Source of the DNA: Shewanella psychromarinicola
GTDB lineage: Bacteria > Pseudomonadota > Gammaproteobacteria > Enterobacterales > Shewanellaceae
Length of the DNA stretch: 64,000 nucleotides
Direction: 5' to 3'
Assembly (NCBI RefSeq): GCF_003855155.1
Contig: NZ_CP034073.1
Span: forward strand, 4,092,001-4,156,000
This document shows positions 8,061 to 19,527 of this stretch, piece after piece. Every line of letters begins with the position of its first letter. Position 1 is the stretch's first letter. Made by a program: the position numbers and the translations under genes. The notes below the pieces were generated by a model. It was given only the letters and a program-made list of their open reading frames with translations, was not told the origin of the DNA and ran no database searches.

Positions 8061-8657
8061 ATGCGCGCTTTTGTAGTTCGAGCCAGAGCGGCTCCAGTTG
8101 ATAGTCAGCAGTTTGTGGCGAGTATAGGCCAAGAGGCCCATACTGAAATTTTAGCCCATACCTTAATGAACACCATCTTTGTGGCCCAGTCTCATCGGGA
8201 TGATGTTATTGTTTATTTAGTATTAGAAAGCACCCAAGATTTTTCTCGCACCATCTGTTTCCGTTCAGGTGAACTGGGTCATATAGGCGGCTTCCATGAG
8301 CAAAATTTAACCAATAAAATTGCCAAAGCCTTAACCGCGTCAAAGGGCATGACGAAAGAGCAATTGCGTGTGGTTGAGCCCGGCATTACGGTACGCACTG
8401 TGAGTTTTGAAAAGCTAGTGCAAGAGTTAGCCGAAGAATATCAACTGTATATGTTGGAGAAAAAAGGCACCCCAGTGCGTGACATAGAGTTTGCACATAA
8501 TCCTTGTTTTCTACTCACCGATCATATTCCTATGCCTAAAAAGAGCTTTAATAGCTTAAAGCGACTCGGTACTCAACATATAAACTTAGGGCCAAAAATG
8601 CTATTCGCGTCTCAATGCGTGGTGTTAATCCATAATGAGTTAGATATACGGTTGTAA
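8061..8657 (+). CDS. trmY: Putative tRNA pseudouridine N1-methyltransferase (TrmY family)
   Basis: 198 residues matching the TrmY/COG1901 SPOUT family from start (MRAFVVRARAAPVDSQQF) to end. In archaea this enzyme methylates pseudouridine at tRNA position 54. Family features seen: FRSGELGHIGGFHEQNL, the TKEQLRVVEPGITVRT stretch, and the C-terminal knot region FLLTDHIPMPKKSFNSLKRLG followed by INLGPKMLFASQCVVLIHNELD, which binds S-adenosylmethionine in SPOUT enzymes. Bacterial members occur in Vibrio and Shewanella and their substrate is uncertain, as m1-pseudouridine-54 is not a usual bacterial tRNA base. The gene stands alone. Identification is firm, function is by analogy. Confidence 0.88.
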   Translation: MRAFVVRARAAPVDSQQFVASIGQEAHTEILAHTLMNTIFVAQSHRDDVIVYLVLESTQDFSRTICFRSGELGHIGGFHEQNLTNKIAKALTASKGMTKEQLRVVEPGITVRTVSFEKLVQELAEEYQLYMLEKKGTPVRDIEFAHNPCFLLTDHIPMPKKSFNSLKRLGTQHINLGPKMLFASQCVVLIHNELDIRL

Positions 8658-9466
8658 ATCAATACGATTGGATCAAGGACCTGCAGTTGATGGATAATTT
8701 ACGTCAATTAACGCTAAGCTTGTTGAGCTTACATAACAGACAAATCCTATCAATAAAGCTTAAACCTTAGTCTCCGTCGTCCTTGCTTTCTAATGGATGT
8801 CTTACCTTTTTGGCAATTTATTATGCCCTATTCCGCTACCTTGTGGATTGCCGCAGGTATGCGGTGACTTATGGCTTCCGACATCACTCAGTGGCATTAC
8901 GATATGCTCATACCCGCTAATTTTTTCGTCAAGAATGCAAAATTAGATTTTGACGCCTCTCAAATAACCCGCCCAGGTCCCAAACAACACCGAAAGCCGA
9001 CGAGATAAAACACTAAGTCGAAACGAGATTTGCGGCTGATGTTAAACGCTAACTTTTTAGAATGAGTCCGTGATGAAGTGGTTGATGTTCAAGACCCACA
9101 CATTCGCAACCGTGTTATATTTATTGATGGCCAAACTCTTGAGCTAAACTGATGAGTTAAATGTTAATGTTGCGCAAAAGATAGCAGAAATGCGCCGGGT
9201 TATAATCTTTAGCGTAATGAAGGTTATGGTTTATTTATTGCTTGAAAATTCCACGCAAGTAGCGAGTTTGATAAGGGTTTATTATCCCTTGAGATAGCCA
9301 AGTGATCAGCCACGTTAACAACCTTTTTATCAGCTTGTACCATAATGCCGTTGTTGATCAAATCGGCATTAATGTTTAGGCTTAAATAAAATAAAATCTT
9401 GTTAATTCAAGGCTGTTTTGTTACAAATGCACTAGATTAAAAAAAATTAACGTTAAGGAATAACGA
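8658..9466. other. Intergenic region with decayed coding fragments
   Basis: About 800 bp with no intact gene. A fragment at 8793-9008 is listed separately. A further short plus-strand fragment at 9066-9152 reads VRDEVVDVQDPHIRNRVIFI followed by DGQTLELN and a stop, preceded by a TGA. Both look like pieces of lost genes. The last 60 bases hold the promoter and AAGGA ribosome site of the DUF805 gene. Confidence 0.5.
8793..9008 (+). pseudogene. Decayed gene fragment with internal stop
   Basis: A plus-strand frame starts at an ATG and reads MDVLPFWQFIMPYSATLWIA then AGMR, meets TGA at 8865-8867, and continues in the same frame as LMASDITQWHYDMLIPANFF for a further 47 codons to TAA. The first part is hydrophobic and could be a membrane segment. 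No ribosome site is obvious. The family is not recognised. Confidence 0.4.
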
Positions 9467-9862
9467 ATGGATTGGTATGTAAAGGTTTTAAAACAGTATT
9501 TCGATTTTAGCGGCCGAGCACGTCGTAAAGAATACTGGATGTTTGCACTGATCAGCATGATCATTAGTATTGTGCTGACCTTATTGGATATGGGTGTGGG
9601 CTTATACAGTGAACTTTATGGTGCTGGATTATTGAGTTCTATTTATTCACTCGCCATCGTCATTCCAAGCATCGCAGTGAGTGTTCGTCGTCTTCACGAT
9701 ACTGACCATTCTGGTTGGTGGTTATTATTAATGTTTATCCCGCTGCTTGGTGCATTAATTCTGCTCGTCGTGATGTGCTTTAACAGTAAAGATGATAACG
9801 AATACGGCCCGAATCCAAAAGCAGAACCAAACCTTGGTGAGAGTGATGACTTAGCCGTTTAA
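9467..9862 (+). CDS. DUF805 family membrane protein (YhaH-like)
   Basis: 131-residue inner-membrane protein of the DUF805 family. The signature start MDWYVKVLKQYFDFSGRARRKEYWMF is typical, as is the RRLHDTDHSGWWLLL motif between membrane segments. Three to four hydrophobic segments are visible (about residues 25-45, 55-70, 85-105) and the polar C-terminus (NSKDDNEYGPNPKAE) is probably cytoplasmic. The biochemical role of the family is unknown. The start has AAGGA 7 bases upstream. It is transcribed alone and is followed by a strong bidirectional terminator shared with the yedI-like gene. Confidence 0.88.
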   Translation: MDWYVKVLKQYFDFSGRARRKEYWMFALISMIISIVLTLLDMGVGLYSELYGAGLLSSIYSLAIVIPSIAVSVRRLHDTDHSGWWLLLMFIPLLGALILLVVMCFNSKDDNEYGPNPKAEPNLGESDDLAV

Positions 9863-9903
9863 TCTTAAGTGATTCACTAACAGAGATTAGCATCACTCAT
9901 TAA

Positions 9904-9934
9904 AAAAGAGCATGGTCATTGACTATGCTCTTTT
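9904..9934. terminator. Bidirectional terminator
   Basis: Stem AAAAGAGCAT (9904-9913) and ATGCTCTTTT (9925-9934), extended by GTC/GAC around an ATT loop after one mismatch. T runs on both strands serve the converging DUF805 and DUF808 genes. Confidence 0.85.
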
Positions 9935-9965
9935 GGTATCTGCAGCCAGCTTTATCACTATAAAA

Positions 9966-10898
9966 CTAGGTTTTAGAGGGCATTAGCTTAGTCACACCAT
10001 TGATCACTAATACCGCTAAACCACCAGCAACAACACCAAATAGTGCATTCAACACGCTTGGGGTTAATAACCCTAAAAAGCCACCTACAACACTCACTTG
10101 GCTTACCAGCGTTTCTGCATGCGCAATCCATTCAGATACCAGATGAATACCGTGAGTTAAAATACCGCCACCAACCATAAACATGGCAATAGTACCGACA
10201 AATGTGAGAATTTTCATTAAGTAAGGGGCTGCAGATACTAATCCTAATCCCAATTTATGCCCTATTCCACTGGGCTTACGTTGAGCAAGATACAAACCAA
10301 GGTCATCAATTTTAACAATCCCTGCCACTAGGCCGTATACGCCTATCGTAATCACAATGGCAATAACGCATAAGGTTAAAAATTGCCCCATTAGGTCCAT
10401 GTGTGCAGCAACACCTAAACTAATTGCGATAATTTCAGCGGATAAGACAAAGTCGGTGCGAATCGCCCCTTTTATTTTTTCTTTTTCGAATGCTGCTAAG
10501 TCTTCGATATCAGCTTTTGCTTTGGCAACCACCGCATCGTCATCGACCACTGGTACACGCTTATGTGTTAGTGAATGATAGACCTTTTCAAAGCCCTCAT
10601 AACATAAAAACAAACCACCAAACATCAATAAAGGAGTAATAGCCCATGGAATAAACGCACTGATCAGCATGGCCATCGGCACCAAAATGACTTTATTGCG
10701 AAACGACCCCATGGCGACGGCAAACACGACAGGAAGCTCTCGCTCAGAGGCAACACCCGATACTTGCTGCGCATTTAACGCTAAATCATCACCCAGAACA
10801 CCAGCGGTTTTGCGTGCCGCCACTTTGCTCATTGCCGCTACATCATCCAAAATAGTGGCAATATCATCTAATAGGGTTAATAAACTGGCACCTGCCAT
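9966..10898 (-). CDS. yedI: DUF808 family inner-membrane protein (YedI-like)
   Basis: 310 residues matching YedI/DUF808 along the whole length. It starts [21 protein letters not shown], a family hallmark, followed by [21 protein letters not shown] and by membrane segments at about 70-110, 155-200, 220-250 and 270-305. The loop [21 protein letters not shown] is also typical. It sits in the inner membrane; its transport or other activity is not known. Transcribed alone, convergent with the DUF805 gene. Confidence 0.88.
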   Translation of the reverse strand: MAGASLLTLLDDIATILDDVAAMSKVAARKTAGVLGDDLALNAQQVSGVASERELPVVFAVAMGSFRNKVILVPMAMLISAFIPWAITPLLMFGGLFLCYEGFEKVYHSLTHKRVPVVDDDAVVAKAKADIEDLAAFEKEKIKGAIRTDFVLSAEIIAISLGVAAHMDLMGQFLTLCVIAIVITIGVYGLVAGIVKIDDLGLYLAQRKPSGIGHKLGLGLVSAAPYLMKILTFVGTIAMFMVGGGILTHGIHLVSEWIAHAETLVSQVSVVGGFLGLLTPSVLNALFGVVAGGLAVLVINGVTKLMPSKT

Positions 10899-11035
10899 AA
10901 AAAGACTTATCCTTTTAAATCAATCAGTTGGTTGATTTTTACTTATGTCATACATCGTTTAGAGTAAACACATGGGAACACTTAAACCCGTGATATTGAC
11001 CTAGTGTTGATACTCAAAATACTACTCAGTACACG

Positions 11036-11335
11036 TTAAGTCAGTGAGTCGTCTTCTACCATCACACCACAAGAGCTATGTAACACTAAATGGTTTTTGA
11101 TTAATCGCTGACAGGCCTCTTAACCACAAGTTAATAAGGCTAATATATGCCTATTTTGAGTACTTAAGTTACTGGCATTTTTATCAACGTTAGCATTAAG
11201 CTCTTTGGCAATAGCTTGAAATGGCTGACGCGTGTCTAAATTTACCAATGGACTATTCATTAACGCACCAGACACGGTCAACTAAAACACGCCATCACAG
11301 TAAGTTATATCAATAGAAGTGGCTTTAAATGCCAT
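11036..11335 (-). pseudogene. Pseudogene of a ~99-residue protein, two in-frame stops
   Basis: One minus-strand frame can be read from ATG (11335) to TAA (11036-11038): MAFKATSIDITYCDGVF, TAG, LTVSGALMNSPLVNLDTRQP through STQNRHILALLTCG, TAA, then EACQRLIKNHLVLHSSCGVM and VEDDSLT. The whole frame stays in register and looks protein-like, with only two nonsense codons, so decay appears recent. AAGG lies upstream of the ATG. It is downstream of the DUF3334 gene on the same strand (95-bp gap) and was probably its operon partner. The family is not recognised; sequencing error is less likely with two separate stops. Confidence 0.65.
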
Positions 11336-11429
11336 TTTTATAGCTAACCTTCTATGAATAGTGCATTTTGGTAAACAAAACAACCAAGATAAATAACTTA
11401 ACATGGTTGTTTTCATTATATCCCTGACG

Positions 11430-12140
11430 TTATAACCCAAGCTCGCTGAGTAAGTCATCAGCATCGTCGACAACAAGGCCTTTTACATTGGGATCATTGA
11501 GTACATCTTGTGATTTATCTGATTTAGCTTGCGCTTTTTGACCGTGAGTTTCGATTAATGAGTCAAGATCAAATTCCTCATTCATTTCAAAGTCTGCAGA
11601 TCGAAGAAACTCTGTTTTATCCATGGCAAATTCAAGATAAAAAATATGGTTATTTTCAGTCCTAAACGACACTCTTCTCGCGACGGCGTTATCGAGGTTA
11701 GTATCGACTGAAATCGTTAATTCTTTATTAATCGTCAACATTTTAGGCTGACTTTGGCTAATGGATGTTTGTAATTCTTTTGATATTTTACCAATAAAAT
11801 CACCCAAAATCTGGTTCATTAATTCGCCCATTACATTGCTCACATCATCAGAAGTATGTGAAAACGCTAATTCCGTTTCAGGCATTCCCATGTTGAGCAT
11901 ATAACGGCGATAAATTTCAATAGCCGCTGCCGCAGAAAAGTTGATCACAACCAAGCCAGAAAAACCACCATCGAAAATAGAGAAACAACCCAAATCAGGT
12001 TTTAAGCGGGTGCGAGAAATACTTTGAATCATCCCAGCATGACTAATTTGGCTAGCACTCGTGCTAGAAAGAACATGAGACACTGAATGACAAAGCTTAA
12101 GTAGAATATCGTCATTGTTGACGATAGAAGATGAATTCAT
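11430..12140 (-). CDS. DUF3334 family protein, CheX-like
   Basis: 236 residues matching the DUF3334 family found in Shewanella and Vibrio. The core (FDGGFSGLVVINFSAAAAIE, MGMPETELAFSHTSDDVSNVM, GELMNQILGDFIGKISKELQ) resembles the CheX/CheC phosphatase fold, including a helix E-L-M-N-Q reminiscent of the E-x-x-N phosphatase motif of CheC/CheX proteins. The C-terminus is an acidic tail ending DADDLLSELGL. It is likely a cytoplasmic protein tied to signalling or chemotaxis; catalytic activity is inference. A divergent chemoreceptor gene begins 270 bp away, which fits that idea. Downstream lies the pseudogene at 11036-11335. Confidence 0.8.
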   Translation of the reverse strand: MNSSSIVNNDDILLKLCHSVSHVLSSTSASQISHAGMIQSISRTRLKPDLGCFSIFDGGFSGLVVINFSAAAAIEIYRRYMLNMGMPETELAFSHTSDDVSNVMGELMNQILGDFIGKISKELQTSISQSQPKMLTINKELTISVDTNLDNAVARRVSFRTENNHIFYLEFAMDKTEFLRSADFEMNEEFDLDSLIETHGQKAQAKSDKSQDVLNDPNVKGLVVDDADDLLSELGL

Positions 12141-12413
12141 AGCATTAATACCTTTTCGTTAATTACACTAATCTTGCGGGTAAACCGTAAAAAAATCAAA
12201 ATTAAAACAATTGCTTAGCACATTAATTAACCAAACAACGTTAATATTCAACTAACCAGTTGATAAAAAACAGCTTTAACCAATTCACTACCTTATGCTT
12301 ACAAATATAAAATATGCAGTTTGTTCACAAAAACAATCTTTTACGCTTATTTTTTTTAATATTTTCATTATAATCCCATTACTTTGTATTGATAGTTTAA
12401 AATAGGACTGATA

Positions 12414-14030
12414 ATGATTAGATTATTGAGACGCCTAACCATTTTAAAGCGATTATTTATTATGTTAGCTTTAGCCGCTTTAGGTACAGTGGTTTTCGGT
12501 TCTTTTTCCATTAATGAACAATACAATCATTTAATAGAGCAAAAGTTCAAACAGCTCACCGGACAAGTCAACCAATTAAGTAGCACGCTTGATGCCTTTA
12601 AGCTTGTTAATCCTGATGCAACGGTCGAATTATTAAGCCAGTTTGTTAGTGACATTAAGGTCTCTGAGCATCAAGCGTTTATTGTTGTCGATAATCAAAA
12701 TAATATTATTGTTAATCCACTAAACCCAAGATCAATCAGTAAATCCATCAACAACTTGGCGGCAAATGATGCTTCAACGCCTTATCAACAGCTAATCACC
12801 ACGGCAAAACAACACCAAACAGCCCAAGCAAAGTTTGCGGTTGTCGATCAACAAAATCAACCGCAAACGGTACTTGCCGCAGCACAATATTATCCAAAAC
12901 TTGAATTAACGCTAATCACCCAAGCAAACGTCAACGATGTCAATAACAGTATGACAGGTATCATTATTGACTATTTCATTATTATGATGATGATTGCAGT
13001 GCCTATTTTTGCGTTCTTTTTATTGCTTAATCATTCCATTACCCAACCTCTTAACGTCACAATCGACGCGATGGAACAAATCGCCAAAGGTGAAGGCGAT
13101 TTGACTCAACGCTTGTCGACAGAAGGCAATGATGAAGTCGCCAAACTAGCCGATGCGTTCAATCAATTTGTGATTAAAATAGCTAATATGGTTGCTAATT
13201 TACAACCTCTTGGGCATACCTTAAATAATGAAGCTGTGCATTTATTAGATACTGTAAAATTATCGAATCAAAGCGCGAACCAAGTGCACAGCGAAACTCA
13301 AAGTGTCGCCGCTGCGATTAACCAAATGCTATCGACGAGCCAAGAAATGGCTCGAAACACTCAAGATGCGGCAGACGGTGCCAGCAATGTGAAACATCAA
13401 GCCGAACAAAATCAACAATTGATGCAACAAACAGTTGAACAGACAGAAAGTTTAGTCGGTGAGCTACAACAAGCAGAAACGGTGTCGTTAACCCTCAGTC
13501 AATCATCTGCTGAGATTGGCAGCATCCTTGACGTGATAGGTAGCATTGCAGATCAAACTAATCTACTTGCACTGAATGCCGCCATTGAAGCTGCACGCGC
13601 AGGTGAACATGGCCGAGGTTTTGCTGTAGTCGCTGATGAAGTGCGTGCGTTGGCAAACAGGACTCAGTCTTCAACCAATGAAATCAATAAAATTATTAAC
13701 CAGATCCAGACAGGTATTCAATCGGTTATTAACAGTATTACTAACACACAGCAACATTCTGCTCAGCTGCAATCAAAAGCTGTGCAATCAAGTGATGCGA
13801 TTATCGCAATTTTAGCGCTTATCGAAAATATTAGTAGCATGACAGCGCAACTCGCCAGCGCCACAGAAGAACAAGCACTCGTCACCGAAGACATTAACAT
13901 TAATGTCAGTACGATTTCTGAACTCACCGAACTATCGTTAACAGCTAACGAAACCCACAGTCAGGCAGCACAATCGTTGCAAACTATTAGTGTAGATATG
14001 AGTCAGACACTAGGACAATTTAAAATATAA
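12414..14030 (+). CDS. Methyl-accepting chemotaxis protein
   Basis: 538-residue chemoreceptor. A first membrane segment (about 12-32) is followed by a periplasmic sensing region of about 150 residues, probably a single Cache/PAS-like domain ([20 protein letters not shown]). A second membrane segment lies at about 182-207. HAMP follows ([33 protein letters not shown]), then the cytoplasmic coiled coil whose tip reads [20 protein letters not shown] and [17 protein letters not shown] at about 376-416. No C-terminal CheR pentapeptide is seen. The ligand is unknown. AGGA precedes the ATG. Divergent from DUF3334, with a 273-bp promoter region between them. Confidence 0.93.
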   Translation: MIRLLRRLTILKRLFIMLALAALGTVVFGSFSINEQYNHLIEQKFKQLTGQVNQLSSTLDAFKLVNPDATVELLSQFVSDIKVSEHQAFIVVDNQNNIIVNPLNPRSISKSINNLAANDASTPYQQLITTAKQHQTAQAKFAVVDQQNQPQTVLAAAQYYPKLELTLITQANVNDVNNSMTGIIIDYFIIMMMIAVPIFAFFLLLNHSITQPLNVTIDAMEQIAKGEGDLTQRLSTEGNDEVAKLADAFNQFVIKIANMVANLQPLGHTLNNEAVHLLDTVKLSNQSANQVHSETQSVAAAINQMLSTSQEMARNTQDAADGASNVKHQAEQNQQLMQQTVEQTESLVGELQQAETVSLTLSQSSAEIGSILDVIGSIADQTNLLALNAAIEAARAGEHGRGFAVVADEVRALANRTQSSTNEINKIINQIQTGIQSVINSITNTQQHSAQLQSKAVQSSDAIIAILALIENISSMTAQLASATEEQALVTEDININVSTISELTELSLTANETHSQAAQSLQTISVDMSQTLGQFKI

Positions 14031-14374
14031 TTTAATTCGATCAACTCATTACACAAACAAAGGCTTTCCACGGTTGATATTATACCCATCAGCATGGAAA
14101 GCCTTAATGTTACTACCCTCACCCTCGCCGTCTTATCGACAAACAATATTGGCTTATAGCCATGGTCTATATCAACATCACAGCTCATTTCGAGTCGAAC
14201 ATCGCTTTTAGCTATTATGACTTTAGGGTATATTATGCCTATTAGATTAAATAGCTGAGTTCTACAAGGTATCATTTAACCAATAAGCTAGTGGATATTT
14301 CGACTAGCTTATTGAAATATTGATATTTAATCCGATGAGTATTTAGTTGTCATTCATTACAGAGTATGTTGTCT
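14031..14374. other. Intergenic between MCP and ptsH
   Basis: About 340 bp. Apart from the inverted repeat at 14060-14105 (listed separately) no gene is supported; a minus-strand open frame overlapping the MCP end looks spurious. The 3' part should contain the pts promoter. Confidence 0.5.
14060..14105. repeat. 11-bp inverted repeat
   Basis: AAGGCTTTCCA (14060-14070) and TGGAAAGCCTT (14095-14105) form a perfect 11-bp stem with a 24-base loop, 30 bp after the MCP stop. No T tract follows, so it is a weak terminator at best; it could be an operator or a structured mRNA end. Confidence 0.7.
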
Positions 14375-14632
14375 ATGTATCAAAAAACGGTCACCATTGT
14401 TGCTCCTCACGGTATTCATACCCGCCCAGCGGCATTACTGGTTAAAGAGGCAAAAGAGTTTGATTGCGACGTCATAGTCGAATGCAATGGTAAGCAGGCC
14501 AGCGCCAAAAGTTTATTCAAGTTACAAACATTAGGTCTATACCAAGGTGTGTCAGTGACGGTATTTGCTTCCGGTGAACACGCCCAAGCAGCCGTTGACA
14601 AAATTGCCTCACTGCTGATGACTCTGAGTTAA
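14375..14632 (+). CDS. ptsH: HPr phosphocarrier protein
   Basis: 85 residues when started at the second ATG (14375), exactly the length of E. coli HPr and placing the phospho-accepting His at position 15 (APHGIHTRPAALLVKEAK) and the regulatory-site Ser at 46 (ASAKSLFKLQTLGL). HPr takes a phosphate from Enzyme I and hands it to EIIA proteins in the cytoplasm. The upstream in-frame ATG at 14366 is less likely for this reason. First gene of ptsH-ptsI-crr. Its TAA stop is part of the first unit of a 10-bp tandem repeat. Confidence 0.93.
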   Translation: MYQKTVTIVAPHGIHTRPAALLVKEAKEFDCDVIVECNGKQASAKSLFKLQTLGLYQGVSVTVFASGEHAQAAVDKIASLLMTLS

Positions 14633-14695
14633 TTAGAGTTAATTAGAGTTAATTAGAGTTAATTAGAGTTAATTAGAGTTAATTAGAGTTAATTA
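14626..14695. repeat. 10-bp tandem repeat (GAGTTAATTA) x7 between ptsH and ptsI
   Basis: Seven perfect copies of GAGTTAATTA run from the last codons of ptsH (the first copy carries its TAA stop) to 28 bp before ptsI. Perfect identity implies recent expansion. Copy number would change the spacing between two genes of one operon in steps of 10 bp. Function is unknown. Confidence 0.97.
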
Positions 14696-14723
14696 GGACA
14701 ACCATAGTTAATAGGACAGCGAT

Positions 14724-16457
14724 ATGTCAATCAACGGAATAGTAGTATCTGCAGGCATCGCTTTTGGTAAAGCACTGACTATCACCACTCAACTGCCACC
14801 ACTGGATTTTAAACTTCTCTCTATTGAACAAATTGACCAGCAGCAACAACAGCTAACACAAGCCATTAATCACCTTATTGCTCATTTACAACACTGCCAA
14901 CATCACCTGTACCCAGATGGTGATAATTTCCAACTTATTGATAGCGATATTATGTTGCTTGAAGATGAGGAACTACAACAGCAACTTCATCAACATATTC
15001 GTCAATTTAAAGTCGGTGCCGCCGTTGCTGTTGATCGCATTTTTAATCAACATGCAGCAGAAATGTCGGCATTAGATGACCCTTATTTGGCTAATCGCAG
15101 TGTTGATATTATGTGTTTGGCTAAGCGCTTAACCAGTGCGTTGCACGGGCACTTACAATGGGATTTATCGACCCTTGCCGAAGACACCATATTACTGGCT
15201 GATGATTTAACCCCTGCAGAATTTGCCATATTGCCACTAACTCACATCACCGGGCTGATCCTAGAGTCTGGAGGTCTAACAAGCCATACTGCTATTTTGG
15301 CTCGGGCAGCAGGGATACCTGCATTACTCAATTATCAATTTTCACAAACCAAAGACGTCATTGACGATGGCACTCAGCTTATTTTAGATGGTATGTCAGG
15401 TGAATTACATGTTGCCCCGTCAGCTGACGTTTTTGATCAATTAAAGCAGAAACAACAACAAGAATTGCTGCGTCGCCAAGCATTGATGATTTATAAAGAT
15501 AAACCCAGTCAAACTCGCGACGGTCATAAGGTCACTTTGCTGGCCAATGTGGGCAACCTGAGTGAAATATCTCATGTCACCGATGTTGGAGCCCAAGGTA
15601 TTGGCTTATTTCGTACCGAATTTTTACTGATGAATGCCAAAGCTCTGCCAGATGAACATCAACAATATAAACTTTATTGCGATGCCCTTCATAGCTTACA
15701 AGGTGAAGTGCTTACCATTCGAACGTTTGATATTGGCGCCGATAAAGAAATTCCTTTCTTGCCTCAAAACAACGAAGATAACCCTGCCCTTGGCATTCGT
15801 GGCATTCGCTATAGTTTGGCACACCCAGAGACCTTTATTACTCAAGTGAAAGCCGCCCTTCGCGCCGCTAATCATGGCCAAGTTCGATTAATGTTTCCGA
15901 TGGTAAGCCAGGTAGAAGAACTTGACGCCGCCTTTTTGTTAATTGAACGCGCTAAATCCGAGTTGAACGAGCAAGAAAAAGGTTTTGGGGCTCTCAGCTA
16001 CGGCATTGTGGTTGAAACCCCAGCAGCAGTTCTGAACCTGCCAAGTATGTTGCCATTACTCGATTTTGTCAGTATCGGCACCAATGACTTAACCCAATAT
16101 ACCTTAGCGGCCGATCGCACCAATCCGCATTTAGCTAAACAATACCCACCACTGTCACCGGCAGTAATACAACTTATTGCCTTAACGATTTCCCACTGTA
16201 AACACACTCATGTCAGTGTTTCATTGTGTGGTGAACTTGGCAGCGATCCACAAGTTCTGCCCTTATTGGTAGGACTTGGGCTTGATGAGTTGAGTATCAA
16301 TCCTGCTAATTTATTAGACGTAAAAGTGGCATTGATTGAAGGTAACTACACCCATTTTGTTAACCATGCACAACACATCGCTTTGTTAACTCGCATTACT
16401 GATATTCGTGAAGCCATTAACGCTTTTTCACTCGATTGCGACCAATCACACGAATAA
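14724..16457 (+). CDS. ptsI: PTS Enzyme I (phosphoenolpyruvate-protein phosphotransferase)
   Basis: 577 residues, close to E. coli Enzyme I (575). It autophosphorylates from phosphoenolpyruvate and passes the phosphate to HPr. The active His is His188 in SGGLTSHTAILARAAGIPAL. The PEP-binding barrel follows, with GAQGIGLFRTEFLLM, RTFDIGADKE, and DFVSIGTNDLTQYTLAADR, and the catalytic Cys502 in SLCGELGSDP, the same number as in E. coli. AGGA precedes the ATG. Second gene of the pts operon. No sugar-specific EIIBC gene is in the window, so the sugars served are not visible here. Confidence 0.95.
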   Translation: MSINGIVVSAGIAFGKALTITTQLPPLDFKLLSIEQIDQQQQQLTQAINHLIAHLQHCQHHLYPDGDNFQLIDSDIMLLEDEELQQQLHQHIRQFKVGAAVAVDRIFNQHAAEMSALDDPYLANRSVDIMCLAKRLTSALHGHLQWDLSTLAEDTILLADDLTPAEFAILPLTHITGLILESGGLTSHTAILARAAGIPALLNYQFSQTKDVIDDGTQLILDGMSGELHVAPSADVFDQLKQKQQQELLRRQALMIYKDKPSQTRDGHKVTLLANVGNLSEISHVTDVGAQGIGLFRTEFLLMNAKALPDEHQQYKLYCDALHSLQGEVLTIRTFDIGADKEIPFLPQNNEDNPALGIRGIRYSLAHPETFITQVKAALRAANHGQVRLMFPMVSQVEELDAAFLLIERAKSELNEQEKGFGALSYGIVVETPAAVLNLPSMLPLLDFVSIGTNDLTQYTLAADRTNPHLAKQYPPLSPAVIQLIALTISHCKHTHVSVSLCGELGSDPQVLPLLVGLGLDELSINPANLLDVKVALIEGNYTHFVNHAQHIALLTRITDIREAINAFSLDCDQSHE

Positions 16458-16526
16458 AGTAGGTAAAGCTGGCAGAGCCGTTTACACTTAACCGCATAAA
16501 AAAATGACTAACAGGGGCTTGTTCTT

Positions 16527-17036
16527 ATGGGATTTTTAAGCCGAATACGGCGATTGATTTCTGGCCAACCACCATTGACGGGCGGTATAGCTATTTATGC
16601 ACCAGTATCGGGTGATATTGTTGCAATTGAAAAAGTACCCGACGTGGTATTTGCTGAAAAAATTGTTGGCGATGGTATTGCTATCGACCCTAAGGGCGAA
16701 TTTATGGTTGCCCCAATTGATGGCACCATTGGTAAAATTTTTGAAACCAATCATGCGTTCAGCATCGAGTCACCCCAGGGGCTAGAATTGTTTGTTCACT
16801 TTGGTGTTGGCACCGTTGAGCTCAAGGGTAATGGTTTTAAACGTTTAGCCGAAGAAGGTCAGCAAGTCAAAGCAGGTGAAGCCATTTTGGCTTTTGATCT
16901 GGCCTATTTGCGCGATAAAGTCGACAGTCTATTGACCCCTGTGGTGTTGGCCAATATGGAAGATATTAAGCAATTAGATAAAGCCCAAGGTAGTGTCATT
17001 GCCGGTAAAGATATTATTTTTACTGTGCAAATGTAA
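16527..17036 (+). CDS. crr: PTS glucose-type EIIA component
   Basis: 169 residues, the same as E. coli EIIA-Glc. His91 (LELFVHFGVGTVELKG) is the phosphorylated residue and His76 (ETNHAFSIES) is its active-site partner, matching His90 and His75 of E. coli. The protein is cytoplasmic. It accepts phosphate from HPr and, in enteric bacteria, regulates adenylate cyclase and permeases; whether it does so here is inference. It is 69 bp downstream of ptsI with GGGG before the ATG. Last gene of the operon. Confidence 0.95.
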   Translation: MGFLSRIRRLISGQPPLTGGIAIYAPVSGDIVAIEKVPDVVFAEKIVGDGIAIDPKGEFMVAPIDGTIGKIFETNHAFSIESPQGLELFVHFGVGTVELKGNGFKRLAEEGQQVKAGEAILAFDLAYLRDKVDSLLTPVVLANMEDIKQLDKAQGSVIAGKDIIFTVQM

Positions 17037-17351
17037 CATCATGTTGGCCCGATCTATTTTAACGACATAGTTCACCGACATAGTTAACTGCCATAGTTAA
17101 CCGATAATGCTAATGGTTATTGCTAATGGTTAGCGACACATTAATATGCAACCGCACGCTTAAATTAGCCTAGGTTGCAAATTATGAAATCGCCCCAAAA
17201 CGCCGTCTTAGGCTTGTTCAAGCCGCTTCACAATGCCACAATGTTGTTAAATGCATTCACTGATATCCATCTTACATAAGGCACTTTTCAGGCTTATTTT
17301 GAAAGCCAAACCTTACTATTACAATCCAATCGACATTAATGGAGTATTCTT
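17037..17351. other. Intergenic with short imperfect repeats
   Basis: About 315 bp between crr and the yffB-like gene. It contains three loose copies of CATAGTTMAC (about 17067-17102) and two of GCTAATGGTTA (about 17108-17130). No clear terminator for the pts operon and no gene were found. Confidence 0.5.

Positions 17352-19526
<2,175 letters not shown>

Positions 19527-19527
<1 letters not shown>

Noticed and set aside
14003..14275. 90-codon minus-strand frame after the chemoreceptor
   Set aside because: Overlaps the MCP end and an inverted repeat; no ribosome site and no family recognised.
14626..14695. CRISPR array
   Set aside because: Units are 10 bp and perfectly tandem without spacers. 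The same holds for 4973-5029.
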